Source of the DNA: Meghimatium bilineatum
Lineage: Eukaryota; Mollusca; Gastropoda; Stylommatophora; Philomycidae
NCBI GenBank assembly: GCA_034231615.1
Contig: CM067311.1
Location: 26,316,015-26,380,014 of the forward strand
Direction: 5' to 3'
DNA: 64,000 bases
Below are positions 21,008 through 32,334 of this stretch, piece after piece. The notes under the pieces were generated by a model. The model was not told the DNA's origin. It saw nothing but the letters and a program-made list of their open reading frames with translations, and did no database searches. The translations under genes and the position numbers were made by a program. Numbering within the stretch: the stretch's first letter is position 1; each line of letters starts with the position of its first letter.

Positions 21008-21063
21008 CTGTCAAAGTTTTGAAGCACATAATAAGTTTAAAAAGCTCTCACATTTGCAAAGAT

Positions 21064-21262
21064 ATATGATGATGGAACTGTGGTAGTACATGTGACGATG
21101 ATGGAACTGTGGTAGTACATGTAATAATGATGGAACTGTGGTAGTACATGTAATGATGATGGAACTGTGGTAGTACATGTAATAATGATGGAACTGTGGT
21201 AGTACATGTAATGATTATGGAACTGTGGTAGTACATGTAATGATTATGGAATAGTGGAAGTA
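21064..21262. repeat. 29-bp minisatellite, about 7 copies
   Basis: Units of gatggaactgtggtagtaca plus tgtaatrat, slightly diverged at the right end. Confidence 0.9.
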
Positions 21263-21534
21263 CTGTGGAATCCCTCTATAGCTCATACATTTCTAGCAAA
21301 TTTCCTGTTACCAGCAAACCCCTCCATCACTAACGCCTTTTATACAGACATAACACAGCTGTTTATAACACAAACATAACACAGACCTACCACAACCTGA
21401 CACAGGGATCTGGTAAGTAATAAATGCTTCTTTCCCTGAATTTGCGCCTACCAACTTCATTTTCTTTTGATTATAAAGAAAATATTATGAGTATACTCAA
21501 CAGAGAGGTTGTAAGCTGGTAAACAGTGTCTACT

Positions 21535-21960
21535 TTCATAGGCAACAACAGACCATCATTTTTCGACTTAGAAAGGCTTCTGCACGATTCCAGGGCCACC
21601 TGTACCGGATCAGGGTAGCCCATACAAATGAATGTCCATGCCGAGCAGGCATACAGATCCCTGAACACATACTCAAAGATTGTCCAGGAAACAAAGAACT
21701 GCAAGGCAAGACATAGCCACACTAGACTGAACTGAGGCAAAAACTTTAGGGCAGCCGCTATGACCTGGAGAAGATGGAGCTTCGTCCTGGCCACTGGCCT
21801 GAAGATCTAACAAAAACTGGAACAGCCGCTATGACATGGAGAAGACGGAGCTTCGTCCTGGCCACTGGCCTGAAGACCTAACAAAAACTTTGGAACAGCC
21901 GCTATGACCTGGAGAAGATGGAGCTTCGTCCTGGCCACTGGCCTGAAGATCTAACACAAC
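21535..21960 (+). pseudogene. RNase H-type LINE 3-prime end with internal triplication
   Basis: Plus-strand remnant reading QQTIIFRLRKASARFQGHL, then NECPCRAGIQIPEHILKDCP, the C-terminal region of the LINE at 25593-26573. The end of the frame (gaagatggagcttcgtcctg) is repeated three times at 71-74 bp spacing from 21753 to 21955. Confidence 0.7.
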
Positions 21961-22220
21961 CAAAAGAATCCTGAATACAGACACACGGTCTGCTGAAATG
22001 ACGATGTGTCAGGAGTCAAGTTAACTATGTGATCATTGATGCCAACAAATAGAAGTTCTAAATTTTGAAAACTGATTTCGTTGGGTTCTGCTAACATCCT
22101 CCACCCCACGCAATCATTTTTGTTGTCTGATTCTACAAACTCACTCCCTATACACAATCATTTCTTGTTTGATTCCACTAACCCACTGCATATACACGAT
22201 CATCTCTAATATTAAGTTCA

Positions 22221-22497
22221 CCCGTGTGTTGCCGGGCCAGAAAGGGGAGCAAAGAATAACAACACTGTTTACCTTTCATGCATGTTGTAAAAGGCGACTA
22301 AGGAGGTTATGGGATGGAGTTGGCTGTCCCATCCCATATAGGGTCAGTGACCCAAAGCCATGCTAAAGTCAAATGTGTCAGGCTGAAAGGCGCAGATATC
22401 GCAGCAATGCTGTAAACCATGGCACAACGCATTCCGTTCTCCGGACTACATCCTGCTAATCTGCAGGAGTTTGAGAACGAACGCGGAAGTAAAAAAG
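22221..22497 (+). mobile_element. Retroposon A, reference copy
   Basis: Best full-length copy, about 275 bp. Order: gtgtgttgccgggccagaaa, ggggagcaaagaataacaac, aaaggcgactaaggaggtta, gttggctgtcccatccca, aaaggcgcagatatcgcagc, attccgttctccggactaca, and tail gagtttgagaacgaacgcgg. About 20 copies or pieces lie in this window in both orientations. No tRNA-type promoter was recognised in it. Confidence 0.8.
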
Positions 22498-22559
22498 AAT
22501 TTTAAGTTAACCTCTGCTTCCATTTAGACATATGACCAACTACAAACAATTCATCTCAC

Positions 22560-22608
22560 CTTCGCAGTTATGTCTCCATCTTTGAACTCTGACTCAATCT
22601 TGTTTAGC
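22560..22608 (-). CDS. DNMT1: DNMT1 exon: start of DMAP1-binding domain
   Basis: 49-bp exon, entered after two bases of a codon (acceptor TTTCAG) and left in phase 0 at GCGAAG|GTGAGA. It encodes LNKIESEFKDGDITAK, which aligns with human LKDLERDSLTEKECVK near the N-terminus. A preceding exon ending two bases into a codon must exist; none was found in the rest of the window. Confidence 0.82.
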
Positions 22609-22639
22609 CTGAAATTCAAAAAAATATTAATATTCTTGC

Positions 22640-23155
22640 TAAAGTCAGATGTGTCAGGACAGAAGTCACAAATATGACATCAAAGCTGTAAACTGCGACA
22701 CCAATGCACTACATTCTCCAGACTACATTCTGCTTACATGCAGGAGTTTTAAAACAAACGTAGACTTAGAAAGAATATAAACAACATAAAAATCAATGTC
22801 AGTTTTAGTCTTGTCTGCATTCTTTCTCAAATTCCTGCTTATATACAGGAGATAGTCCATACAACGGAATATACTATGTCATGATTAAATTGACATTAAG
22901 CACATGTGTTACTCAAACCGAAAGGGGAGCAAAGAATAGCAACACCACGACCCTTGACCCATGCATGTCATAAAAGGCAACTAAGGTTTGGGGAAAGAGT
23001 TTCAGTCTCACCTCATAGGTTGAATTTACCAAAATATCCATGATGAAATTGGATGTGGCAGACCAAAAGCAGATATTGCAACCAAGCTGTAAAACATGAT
23101 ACAATGCATTCTGCTATCCTGACTACATTCTAGTAACCAGGAAACGTTTAAGAAT
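22640..23155 (+). mobile_element. Two retroposon A copies
   Basis: A tail-half piece (22640-22765) and a more complete diverged copy (22905-23155, from accgaaaggggagcaaagaa) in the same orientation. A third, opposite-strand tail piece lies near 22815-22885. Confidence 0.6.
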
Positions 23156-23389
23156 GAAAACAGAAAAATTATTCCAATAAATTAAACGATTGCAAAGTTT
23201 CACATTTAAACTTTACCACGAAACCAAAGGCAAACGTTGCCAGCGGTTTTCCTGCGGTAAAAGACCGCCAGACATTTTCAACCAGTTGCTATACTCATTT
23301 AGCGACATATAACATATGATGTTTAATGTTTACATGACCGGATTTAACAAATGATAGTGATATTTTTGTATTCATAGTAGATATAGTAA

Positions 23390-24515
23390 CACAGCATTCA
23401 TAGACTTAACAAAAGCATTTGACATGGTAAGTAGAAAGGGGCTGTGGTAGATGATGTGTATTAGCTCCTACAATACTTAACATCATGTGCTCTGCTATGT
23501 TGGATGATGCTTTTAGAGATATAAACTTGGGAGTAGACATATATCGCATCCATGGAAAATTATTCAACCTTTGCGACTCCGAGAAAAAAACAAAGTCAAA
23601 TTACACACAATCAGGGATCTCTTATTTGCTGATGACTGTGCCCTAAATGCCAACTCTGAGGCTGATCTACAAAGTATTATAGACAGATTCTTCAAATCTT
23701 GTACCAACTTTGGACTTTCTATTAACATGGATAAAACATACGCCATGTTACAACTTTGACCAGCACCTGGCAAAAGTTATCACGAGACCTGCATAAAGGT
23801 AAATGGTGTAGCCCTGAAAGTTTTGAATAGATTCACATACCTAGGTAGCACTTTATCACAAAATGCCAATGTTGATGATGATTGCCAAGGCAAACATTAC
23901 TTTCGGCAGATTGTACGCAAATGTGTGGCATAGAAATGGCATTAACCAACAGACTATGCTGAAAGTTTACAGAGCAGTGGTACTCCCAATGCTGTTATAC
24001 GCTAGTGAAACATGGACTCTGTATAGATGTCATGTGAGGAAACGCAATCACTGTCACACAACTTTCTCAGAAAAGTTATGAACATCAGTTGGCAAGACAA
24101 GATTCCGGTTACCACAGTCCTTGACAGATCTAGTATCCCTAGGATTGACACTATCCTGATGCAGACACATATTCGTTGGGCAGGTCATGTGGTACGTATG
24201 CTAATACTTCTCTATTAGCATCTGATACTTCTCTATGGTCAGCTGGAGAAGGGTACATGATCTTAAGGTAGCCTGTCAAAAAGGGTGCATCATCTTGTGA
24301 AAATAGGAGAAATGCAGCAGCTCACAGCGGAGAGTAGCTAGAAAGTCACGGACAGACCAAAAATCATCTATGGCAGTTATTCTATGTCCAAACTGTTCAA
24401 GCTCATTTGCGGCTCGAATAGGGCTCATTAGCCATCATAGGAACTCATAGGCAAGGACATATCTCTAACTGAATTTCAGTGGATGTAACAAATAGTCATA
24501 ATTACTTGTGATGGA
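23390..24515 (+). pseudogene. LINE: reverse transcriptase C-half and zinc-finger tail
   Basis: Plus-strand remnant of a non-LTR retrotransposon protein with frameshifts. Visible in order: STAFIDLTKAFDMV near 23400, LLFADDCALNANSEADLQSI (catalytic FADD box), GLSINMDKTYAML, RFTYLGSTLSQNANVDD, LKVYRAVVLPMLLYASETWT, and RSSIPRIDTILMQTHIRWAG. Near 24385-24450 a CPNCSSSFAARIGLISHHR stretch gives a C2H2-like tail. The tail alone recurs at 29085-29310. The 5-prime half is missing. Confidence 0.8.
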
Positions 24516-24527
24516 CAAACAACAAAG

Positions 24528-24702
24528 ACGTTATGGGATGGAGTTGGCTGTCCCATCCTAAATAGGATAAAAGCAACCCAGAAGTCATGCTGAAGTTGGA
24601 TGTTTCAGGCCGAAAGGTGCAGATATCGTAGCAAAGCTGTAAACCATGACACAATGCACTCCGGTTTCCAGACTACATCCTGCTAATTTGCAGAAGTTTA
24701 AG
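24528..24702 (+). mobile_element. Retroposon A copy, 5-prime truncated
   Basis: Starts at ttatgggatggagttggctg and ends at gaagtttaagaatgaaca. Confidence 0.65.
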
Positions 24703-24770
24703 AATGAACAGTGTGCTATTTATAGCACAGTGAAGAATCAAAAGCAACTTTTACTGACTGAAGGTAAAAA

Positions 24771-24982
24771 TGCTGTTTCGTCCACCATTGGGCTATATAA
24801 CGTTACGGATTTCCCTTGAAAAACTAATCATATCTATTCACACCTTAGACAAGAATTCTTAGAGAAATTAATTATTAATTCTAAAGACTGATTCTAATCC
24901 TTCTCCCCCCTCCCAAAAAAATCTATAAACTAATTCTAATCCTTTTAACCCCCTAAAAGTCACAATGGTGGACGAAACAGCA
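24771..24982. mobile_element. Short inverted-repeat element (MITE-like)
   Basis: 212 bp bounded by a perfect 20-bp terminal inverted repeat: tgctgtttcgtccaccattg at 24771-24790 and its reverse complement at 24963-24982. The interior has no coding frame. No clear target-site duplication was seen, so the superfamily is open. Confidence 0.6.
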
Positions 24983-25414
24983 GATGCGCCGTTACGGTTT
25001 CTCTGTCAAGGTCTGCCTTCTCATTACCCCATGCTCTGCATTTCCAACCATGGGTGATGACTTCACGGGTTACTGATGATGGTCAGACTAATGATGAATA
25101 ACGTATTGTTACATGGGTGGTGGCAACATTATTGTCAATTTATATTTTATAATTTATTATTGACTCTTTTCTCTTCTTTTCGTGCTCGCCAAAGTCATTT
25201 TATTTGCCTACTATGATTTAAATTCATATTTGCAGTTTTTTAAAATTATGGGCCTAATTAATTTAATTATTTAGTCGATCTGAATCAACGGGGCATGCAG
25301 CAGCATAGTATAGACTAACTTGAGCGTTAGGCCTCAGTCTTACTAACTATGCCCAACACATGCCTATTTATTTATTACTAGTAGTAGTTTAGTTATCAGG
25401 GCCCCTAAGCATGT

Positions 25415-25525
25415 TTTGTTATAATTAGAATAATTATTAATATTATTAATTAGTATTATTAATAATAATTATAATTAATAAATATTATAATTAATATAAT
25501 AATTATTATTAAATATTAAATCACA
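25415..25525. repeat. AT-only low-complexity tract
   Basis: Almost pure A/T made of tta, att and taa words; self-complementary in places. The 24.98-25.41 kb stretch before it shows nothing recognisable. Confidence 0.7.
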
Positions 25526-25592
25526 TCAAATGTTGTTATTTTTATGCCAATCTTCACATTTTTATCAGACTTGCCTGCTCATACAATCTGCA

Positions 25593-26573
25593 TCAATAAT
25601 AACTTCTGTGGCAGAAGACAACCGCACAATTGACCCGGGCATGGCGAACGAAGATATGCAATGCAATTTTATTTTCTTCTTCTTCTGCGATCAGTTTCCT
25701 ATGCTCATAAGTCCATACAGGAAGGTGGGCAGCCTCCATGAATTCAGTCGTCAGCAGGAGGTCCTCACGGTTGCCCCACAGCTTCACCTTCAGATCTGTC
25801 TCTTGAGGCCATATTTTGGTTCTCACGTCATCAAAGAGTGGGCATGTCTGCAGAATATGTTCTGGAGTCTGGGGGCCCTTTTGACATGGGCATTGGTCAG
25901 TTTGGGCAGCCTTAATTTTGTGGAGATGTGCTTGTAGTCTGCAGTGTCCTGTGCGAAGTCTAAAAATTGTGGTTTGTTGTGACCTGTTTAGCTTTAGAAT
26001 AGGGTCCTGTGGAAAGTTACTGCCTGTTCTCTGACTCCATGTATGTTTGTATATTCCTTTGATGAGGGTTTTTGCTTCAGTCAGTGATATTCTGTGGTGG
26101 AATTGTTCCTTTTTTGCACCTGCTTTTGCCAGTCTGTCAGCTCCTTCATTTCCTGCTATTCCACAGTGTGCAGGGATCCACTGCAGCACAACTTTATTGT
26201 TGGCAGATAGTTGATTTAGAAGTTCTACAGTTGTTTTTGTTAGGAGATCTTTAGGTTCCTTTTGGATGGTTTGGAGTACTGACATGCAGTCACACAAGAA
26301 GACTATGTTAGCTCCTTTGAGCCTCCGTTCCTCTAGAGCCTTTGATGCTTCCAAGATTGCTTGTAGCACTGCCCTGTAATTTGTTGATAATTTGCCAGTA
26401 GCAATTGAGAGTTCTAGTTTTGGGGTGTTTGGTATGAGTATTAGTATCCCAGCTCCTCCTTTCTTTACTGCACCCTCTGATGATCCATCTGTGAAGACAT
26501 GAATCCATTGTGAGGTAGGGTATTGGGTGTCTAGGTGATATATTTTATTTAGAAACTGCAGAATATCTAACAA
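25593..26573 (-). pseudogene. LINE RNase H domain, 326-codon open frame
   Basis: Longest non-repeat open frame in the window. Residues 20-150 form an RNase H domain as found at the C-terminus of several LINE clades: FTDGSSEG (Asp29), FLCDCMSVL (Asp95), WIPAHCGIAGNEGADRLAK (His136, Asp146). The usual catalytic Glu (NxxAE) is Val69 in STNYRAVLQAI. A CPCQKGPQTPEHILQTCP zinc-knuckle-like segment and KIWPQETDL follow. The upstream reverse transcriptase is missing (5-prime truncation), and the last residues run into flanking DNA. Confidence 0.85.
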
Positions 26574-26689
26574 ACAAATGCAAATGGAATTATACAGAAA
26601 GTAGGCAAACTTCGCGCTATTTCAACAACCGGAACTCTTCTTCCTGTCCAAGGTTACCACTCAATATTTTAGACAAGAACTTGTTCAGA

Positions 26690-26840
26690 AGACAAATCAT
26701 CATCAGGTGTCTTGCTGCATCAAAGTCGTTGTTGTTTCCTTGTCGTGCCAGGTTGTCAAACTTCTAATATTTTCTCTGGAGGTGGCTCTGTTGCCTTCAA
26801 TTTTGTCTGTTGTGACTATGTTCTCTAAACCAGACAAATA
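26690..26840 (-). pseudogene. LINE 3-prime end (RHGT family), short piece
   Basis: Minus-strand piece matching part of 49010-49440 (aaagtcgttgttgtttcctt; gccaggttgtcaaacttct). It is followed by a caaata repeat at 26830-26860. Confidence 0.6.
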
Positions 26841-26994
26841 CAAATACAAATACAAATCCAAAAAGCCCAGAAAAAAATGTATTTGTTCGTGACCATCGAC
26901 AATATGTCTTTTTTTTTCTTTTCGTTGTATACCCCTTTGTGCATGGCAGCGTCAGAGGTAGAATAGTTCTCTGGGGGTGGCTTTTTGTGCGCTT

Positions 26995-27790
26995 CATATG
27001 TTTATTTTCGTTGACTCATTTATTTCTGTAATTCATCGTTTGCATGGTCAGCTCCTGGATTTGTAACCATCAGTCTTCAATCCTGTATAGTAATTCTTTT
27101 CAAGGAAGACTTTCTGATGGTAGTCTGGAAGCATGTAAAAACCACTTAATCTGTTGTCATTTTATATAATAATTTCAGGTTGTGAAATGATCAGACTAGT
27201 TAATTTATTTATTGACTTAGCTGAAATAGAGGATATATCATCCGTCGGAATCTTCTCCTCTTTGATTAGATGCCTTCATTCTATTGGATTGACAGAGGGG
27301 TGCTTGAATGAATGTTTAATTTTTTATTTTTTTTTGTGATGGTACAGCGGTAATGTTGGGTTCTCGTAGAAAAAAATGTTATTAAAAGATAAATGTCCAT
27401 CATTAATTGTTTGACACTGTGCTAAGCATAATCTGGAATTATCTGTCCACGATGCTGGTAAGAATGTTTCTGGAATTAATAGATTCAAATAATTTATTGA
27501 CAAGTGATACGTTATTATCACGCATCGCCAAAAGAATAATTGCGAACTCCATGTATGTGCCAGTTCACTGGAAGCGAAGTTGTTGAAAATTCAACGCATA
27601 TTAAGCATTCGTTGGGTAGAATCCAACTTTCGCTCAGTATCTGCAGTTTAGTAGGATTATAAAGACTTAGTTTGTCATTTTAGAAATCCTAAAGATGATA
27701 ATTCCAGAGATAAAAAAAAGAAGATAGGTGCACATATGAGGGATTAATGAAGAAGATTACTATTGTTTAGTTTATTTTAGACTTAGGATA
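26995..27790. other. No feature seen
   Basis: AT-rich sequence without recognised repeat or gene. Confidence 0.5.
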
Positions 27791-27791
27791 G

Positions 27792-28235
27792 ATGTGCGAT
27801 ACACTTCAAACGCTCTCTGAACAGAGCCTGACATCGCAAAAACGAAAAATAACTTTTAATTGGGCCAATAAAGCAATTAAACGCACTATACAGTTGTTTG
27901 TAGATATGAGATCATATCCCGGACAGTACTATAAGGAAACCACCCAAGCTGCAAAGTCTCTAGTCCAAGAAATTCTTATTTACAAAAGAGATAGAAAAGA
28001 TAACCAACTAATATGCCCTGTTTCCTTTTATGATAACTTGGAGACTTCACTAAAACAACGACAGCTCGAATATAAAGAAGTTGATTTACTCAAGTGAGCC
28101 CTTTGTGTTTGACGAAAAACAGTGGTCTGAAGAAACACACAATTTTGTAATATATGACGAAGAAGCAATTAGACATTTGTCAATGCGGTTTCGTTTGAAC
28201 GACAGAAATATAATACATAGAATCTTGGAATAAAA
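27792..28235 (+). pseudogene. Unrecognised broken reading frame
   Basis: An open frame of 101 codons (from ATG 27792) whose composition looks protein-like: KRKITFNWANKAIKRTIQLF, MRSYPGQYYKETTQAAKSLV, YNDLETSLKQR-like helix. It stops at 28095, but another frame from about 28085 continues with similar character (EPFVFDEKQWSEETHNFVIY, MRFRLNDRNIIHRILE) to TAA near 28234. That suggests a single-base frameshift in an older gene, probably of mobile origin. I do not recognise the family. Confidence 0.45.
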
Positions 28236-28239
28236 GGAG

Positions 28240-28670
28240 GGAAAATACTTTCAAACCTTCAATTCACAATCTTGACATCACTCCGATCTTCACAAGTAAA
28301 CTTGCAAGAGATTTCTCACAGCTGAACATGATTGCAACATCTTTAAAATCGTCATTACTGATTAAGATTATATCAGCAGTTATGTTTATCAAGATAGTTG
28401 ACCCACTCTCTGTCAATTTGATCCTATAAAATGTGTTTAATCCTGGCTGCTTTTTGGGCACCACGCAGCAACAGATTACAAAAGCAAGGAAAGAAACAGA
28501 AATATTGAACTTTCTAAAGGCATGGATAAATTATGGCCTTTATGATAAATCTGGCTGCAGTAAGTTTTATATTAATGTATTTTTGTATGTATGTCTGTAT
28601 GGATGGAGGTTGTGAGGCCCATATATATATGGAAAGGTTTGAATGGTTCTTTTTGTTGCTCGTTCGCATA
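28240..28670. other. No feature seen
   Basis: AT-rich sequence; no recognised repeat or coding frame. A minus-strand piece of retroposon A (ctcttatgacatgcatggca) follows at 28680-28765. Confidence 0.5.
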
Positions 28671-29084
28671 CTCAACACTAACCGCAAACCTATTAGTAGT
28701 CTCTTATGACATGCATGGCAGATCAAAGTGTTAATATTCTTCGCTCCTCCTTCTGAAACTGTCAAAACACGAAATGATTGAACCCTTCCTCTTTAGGTAA
28801 CGCAACCTCATAATTAACGTTACGAAGAATACACAACAAACCACACCGCCGCCCGTTTTATATTATGACAGTAGAACTATAAGAAAATATACGATTACTC
28901 AAAATATTTCATACATAAGCTTGTTTTTGTTTTTTCAAAGTTCCCAATATGCAAATTATTACGGCCAAATGGAGGGGGTAGGGGAATGGGTGGTGGCCAT
29001 TCATGTTAAAGTATTGACCATCCACTTCTGTAAACGCCGTATACCCTTCTTTTTTCCTAGAAAAAAACCACTTAATGTATGTAT

Positions 29085-29312
29085 GTATGTATGGCGCTCT
29101 ACAGTCAAAAAAAGCGCATCATCTTGTGAAAAGAGGAGAAATGTTGCAGCCTAACAGCCGAGAGTAACTAGAAAGTCACGGATAGGTCAAAATCCGTCTA
29201 CAGTGGTAATTCCATGTTCGAACTGTGCACGGATATTTACAGCTCGAATAGGGCTCATTAGCCATCTACGAACTATTAGACATGGTCATAATTCTAATTG
29301 AATTTTCAAATG
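29085..29312 (+). pseudogene. LINE 3-prime tail copy
   Basis: Matches the tail of the LINE at 23390-24515 (agcgcatcatcttgtgaaaa; gctcgaatagggctcattag). It keeps only the last part of the C2H2-like segment and the untranslated end, and leads directly into the microsatellite. Confidence 0.65.
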
Positions 29313-29332
29313 TGAATGTAAAAATGGTCATC

Positions 29333-29430
29333 ATACACACACACACACACGCACGCACGCACGCATATATATATATATGTGTGTGCGTGCGTGTGTGTGT
29401 GCGTGCGTGCGTGTGTGTGTGTGTGTGTGA
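29333..29430. repeat. Palindromic (CA)n(CGCA)n(TA)n(TG)n microsatellite
   Basis: A (ca)n run, then gcacgcacgcacgca, then (ta)n, then tgtgtgtgcgtgcg and long (gt)n with further gcgtgc words. The two halves are reverse complements, so the tract can fold into a hairpin. It sits at the 3-prime end of a LINE tail. Confidence 0.9.
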
Positions 29431-29609
29431 TCAAGGAATAATTTGGATCACAATATGTTTATTTAATAAATCTCTGTTTTGTCATCCTCATGTTTCGTTA
29501 TTACCTAACTCTTGTTTGTACTACAAATTATGTTATTATTATAATTAATTTTATTTAAAGTAACCTTATGGTGAGGCGCACTTCTTTCAAACGCGTACAT
29601 GGTCCAATT

Positions 29610-29885
29610 TCTCTCCTCTTCTTCTGCGTTCGTTCTCAGACTCCTGAATATTAGTATTATGTAGTTCGGAGAACGAAGTGCATTGTGTCATAGTTTATAT
29701 CTTAGCTGCGATATCTGCGCTTTTCGGTCTGACACATCCTACTACTTTGACCTTTTTGGGGATGAAACAACCAACGCGAGCCCAAGACCTGCTTACTCAC
29801 CTCTTACAACATAATTGGCAGGTAATAATGTTGCAATTCATTACCCCCCGCCCCTTCTGTCCTCTGGCAACACACGGGCACCAAT
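29610..29885 (-). mobile_element. Retroposon A copy, minus
   Basis: Diverged copy from ttcttctgcgttcgttctca to ggcaacacacgggcacc; (gaa)n tail on the left. Confidence 0.7.
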
Positions 29886-30761
29886 TTGGTTATATAATAG
29901 TTTCTTTAACCATAAAATAATAATAGAGCCACCCTTGGGTAATCCAGCCACCATGAATTCGAGAGTATGTATTTCAGGGAGTGCTGCAAAACCATAACCG
30001 CCGAGTTATATATTCAATACGTTTTTGTCATCACAATGTTAATATTGGAATCATGATGACTGGATGATCTGAAACATAACCTTTTTTTTTGTGGCTGAAA
30101 GGCGCATACCTCGCCATAAGATACTTTTTTTATTTTTTTAAAAGACAAACTGAAGAATGGTGATTATTTTGGTAAACTGTGAATATATTATATATTCAGA
30201 AATATATTTATAACTTTCGTATTGTAGGAATGTCAAAGAAACTAACAATATATATGATGTCCCTATAATCTACAGTTTATTCAATCTGTGTACTTTGAGT
30301 CGTAGGTGCTTAACATGACTAGCATACCACCTCAGGACAAAGATGGTGCCATAGAACTCACACTCTAACATCCACGCTTCCTTTTCTCACTTACTGTCAT
30401 TGGAATAAATGAAAGTGATAATTTGTCATGTGTATCACGTTACAGAAAACCCAAACGTATCATCCATTACTCAATAACTTACAGCGACCATGACTAACCC
30501 TTATACATAATAATACTAGACAACACACTGTTAAAATTATATTCCTTACAACTCTCCCACATGTGTACAATGATATTCCTTACAACTCTTCCACCTGTGT
30601 TAAAATGAATAAATGGTAGAAGTTTCTCTGGCAAAGAACGCCGCAATAAAAGCGAGCACAGGGTTCAAAAGAAACAATAGATTAATGCTTTTGAGATTGT
30701 TAAATAGTCCAATGTCAGATGAAACTTGTTTGTTTCTTCTAAATCCATAAATGTGATCCAT
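29886..30761. other. No feature seen
   Basis: AT-rich, no recognised gene. A short doublet (atattccttacaactct at about 30540 and 30575) is present. Confidence 0.5.
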
Positions 30762-30772
30762 AAATGTCTAGT

Positions 30773-32037
30773 TTGTTTGTTTGTTTGTTTTGCGTTCGCT
30801 CCATTGTAACCAGCACGGATATCCGTGCGATTTCCGCCGGGAGCGTGATTACGTTGTGCCACAGTTATGCGCCATGTAGGCCTAGCATATCCGATTTTGG
30901 CATGCCTTGACAATTCGGGTGGGCTACCCTAGCCTGTGACAGCCTCCATATCTGTCTCCAGGCACGCGTGTATGTGGTGACTCTCCGCCAAGATGATTTT
31001 TGCTCTCGTCTGACTCGTACGAGGTGTTCCACTGTCTATGAACTTGCCTCGTGCAATTGGACGTATTGTGCCTGTGCCCATCGGGTACTGAACCGTTTCT
31101 CATCCGTGAGCCTGGCTCCTTAAGGGGAAGAACTCAACAGAAGAGTTGGACCCTGGCTCTTTCGCCTTCTTAGCCGAGGTGTCATTCAACGACATCGTGT
31201 ACCCCTTGTCCAAGTTCGAGTCTCACACCACGCGTTTGAGAGCAAGGCGTTCTCGAGCTGAGCGACCTTGTCCCAATATCGCCTGAGCCCATCAGGTACT
31301 GAACCCTTTCTCTCTGCCAGTGTAGTTTTGGTGTAGGAAAACCTGATAGTAGAGTTGGGCCAGGGCTAAATCGTTGCCTTTTTTGTGCCTGAGCTCATCG
31401 GGTACGGAACCATTTCTTTCTGCAAGTGTACTTCCGGTATAGGAAAACTTGACAGTAGAGTTGGGCCAGGACATCCATCGGTGTCCCTTTCTTGCCTAAG
31501 CCCATCGGGTACGGAACCGTTTCTCTTCGCGAGCATATTTCTGGTTTAGGAAGGCTCGACATTAGAGTTGGGTTAGGTCTTCTTGCTTTTCCGAACGCCA
31601 ATTCTAACAACCATTCAAGAATGGGTCTGGGTCTCCGCCTGTAAGGAGCACAGGTAACTACAAGCTCGTCTCGAGCTGACGGAGCTTGTAGTTCCCCTTT
31701 CCTAGAAACTTTTCACTTTCTATTTGCAGTTCACGCAGTTCTTTTCACTTTCTATTTGCAGTTCGGGCTGGACTGACTAGCTTCACTGTATGTCGACAGT
31801 GTCGCTATATGTGGTGATGCTGGTGGTGTCGGAGAGAGTGTCTGTCTCTTATGCAGTCAAATCTCTTTCCATCTGCTGCCTCCACATTCTCGGACACGAT
31901 CCCCAAATGATTTGGCCAGAATCAGCTCGAGCTGCTGTATTTCTGTTTCCAGGGTGCACCGCGAGGAGGTACATTTGGGGTCTTGGTTATCTGCTAACCC
32001 TGGGTCCGCCTAGTGCAATGCGTTCCCTTTTCACCCC
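30773..32037 (-). mobile_element. Element D copy 2 with target duplication
   Basis: 1265 bp flanked by a perfect 11-bp direct repeat aaatgtctagt (30762-30772 and 32038-32048), which proves insertion. It has the (gttt)n start, i.e. a (caaa)n tail on the minus strand. It matches copy 1 at 18394-19490, but carries three tandem units of about 107 bp (31283-31590; gtacggaaccgtttctctt-like) and a stem-loop (aactacaagctc / gagcttgtagtt, 31655-31695). Minus-strand frames are broken. Confidence 0.75.
31283..31590. repeat. 107-bp repeat inside element D
   Basis: Three units each with gcccatcgggtacggaacc and agtagagttgggccagg; on the minus strand each reads a NGSVPD-type motif. Confidence 0.75.
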
Positions 32038-32334
32038 AAATGTCTAGTGAATCCAAGGTGGAGAAAGTGAACAATGTATAACCCAAGTATGTAATTATTG
32101 AGCACTCTGAACATTCTGCAGTTATGTTGAATGGTGTACAGGATTTTTGATGTATTTAAGATCAAAACTTGCAAAATGAAATGTCTGAAGAAGGTCATTG
32201 GAATCACCAGACTCAACAAAATGGGCAATGAGAACATCAGAAAGTTAATAGATATAACACCATGCATAGAATATATATAGAAACAACAGATAAAATAGTT
32301 TGGACAATGGAGGGAGGGGGTTTAAATTTCAGTA

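Larger units (their letters stand above)
44..22608 (-). other. DNMT1: DNMT1 gene, N-terminal part (14 exons)
   Basis: Span of the maintenance DNA (cytosine-5) methyltransferase gene, which copies CpG methylation onto the new strand behind replication forks in the nucleus. Fourteen minus-strand exons are bounded by GT/AG sites with matching phases and read, in protein order, as DMAP1-binding-like region, linker, PIP box, NLS-like linker, RFTS domain and CXXC zinc finger, the order known for animal DNMT1. The BAH pair and the C-5 methyltransferase domain must lie left of base 1. The exon with the start codon was not found to the right of 22608. Introns hold retroposons and minisatellites. One exon has an in-frame stop (see 11135-11296). 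Confidence 0.93.
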
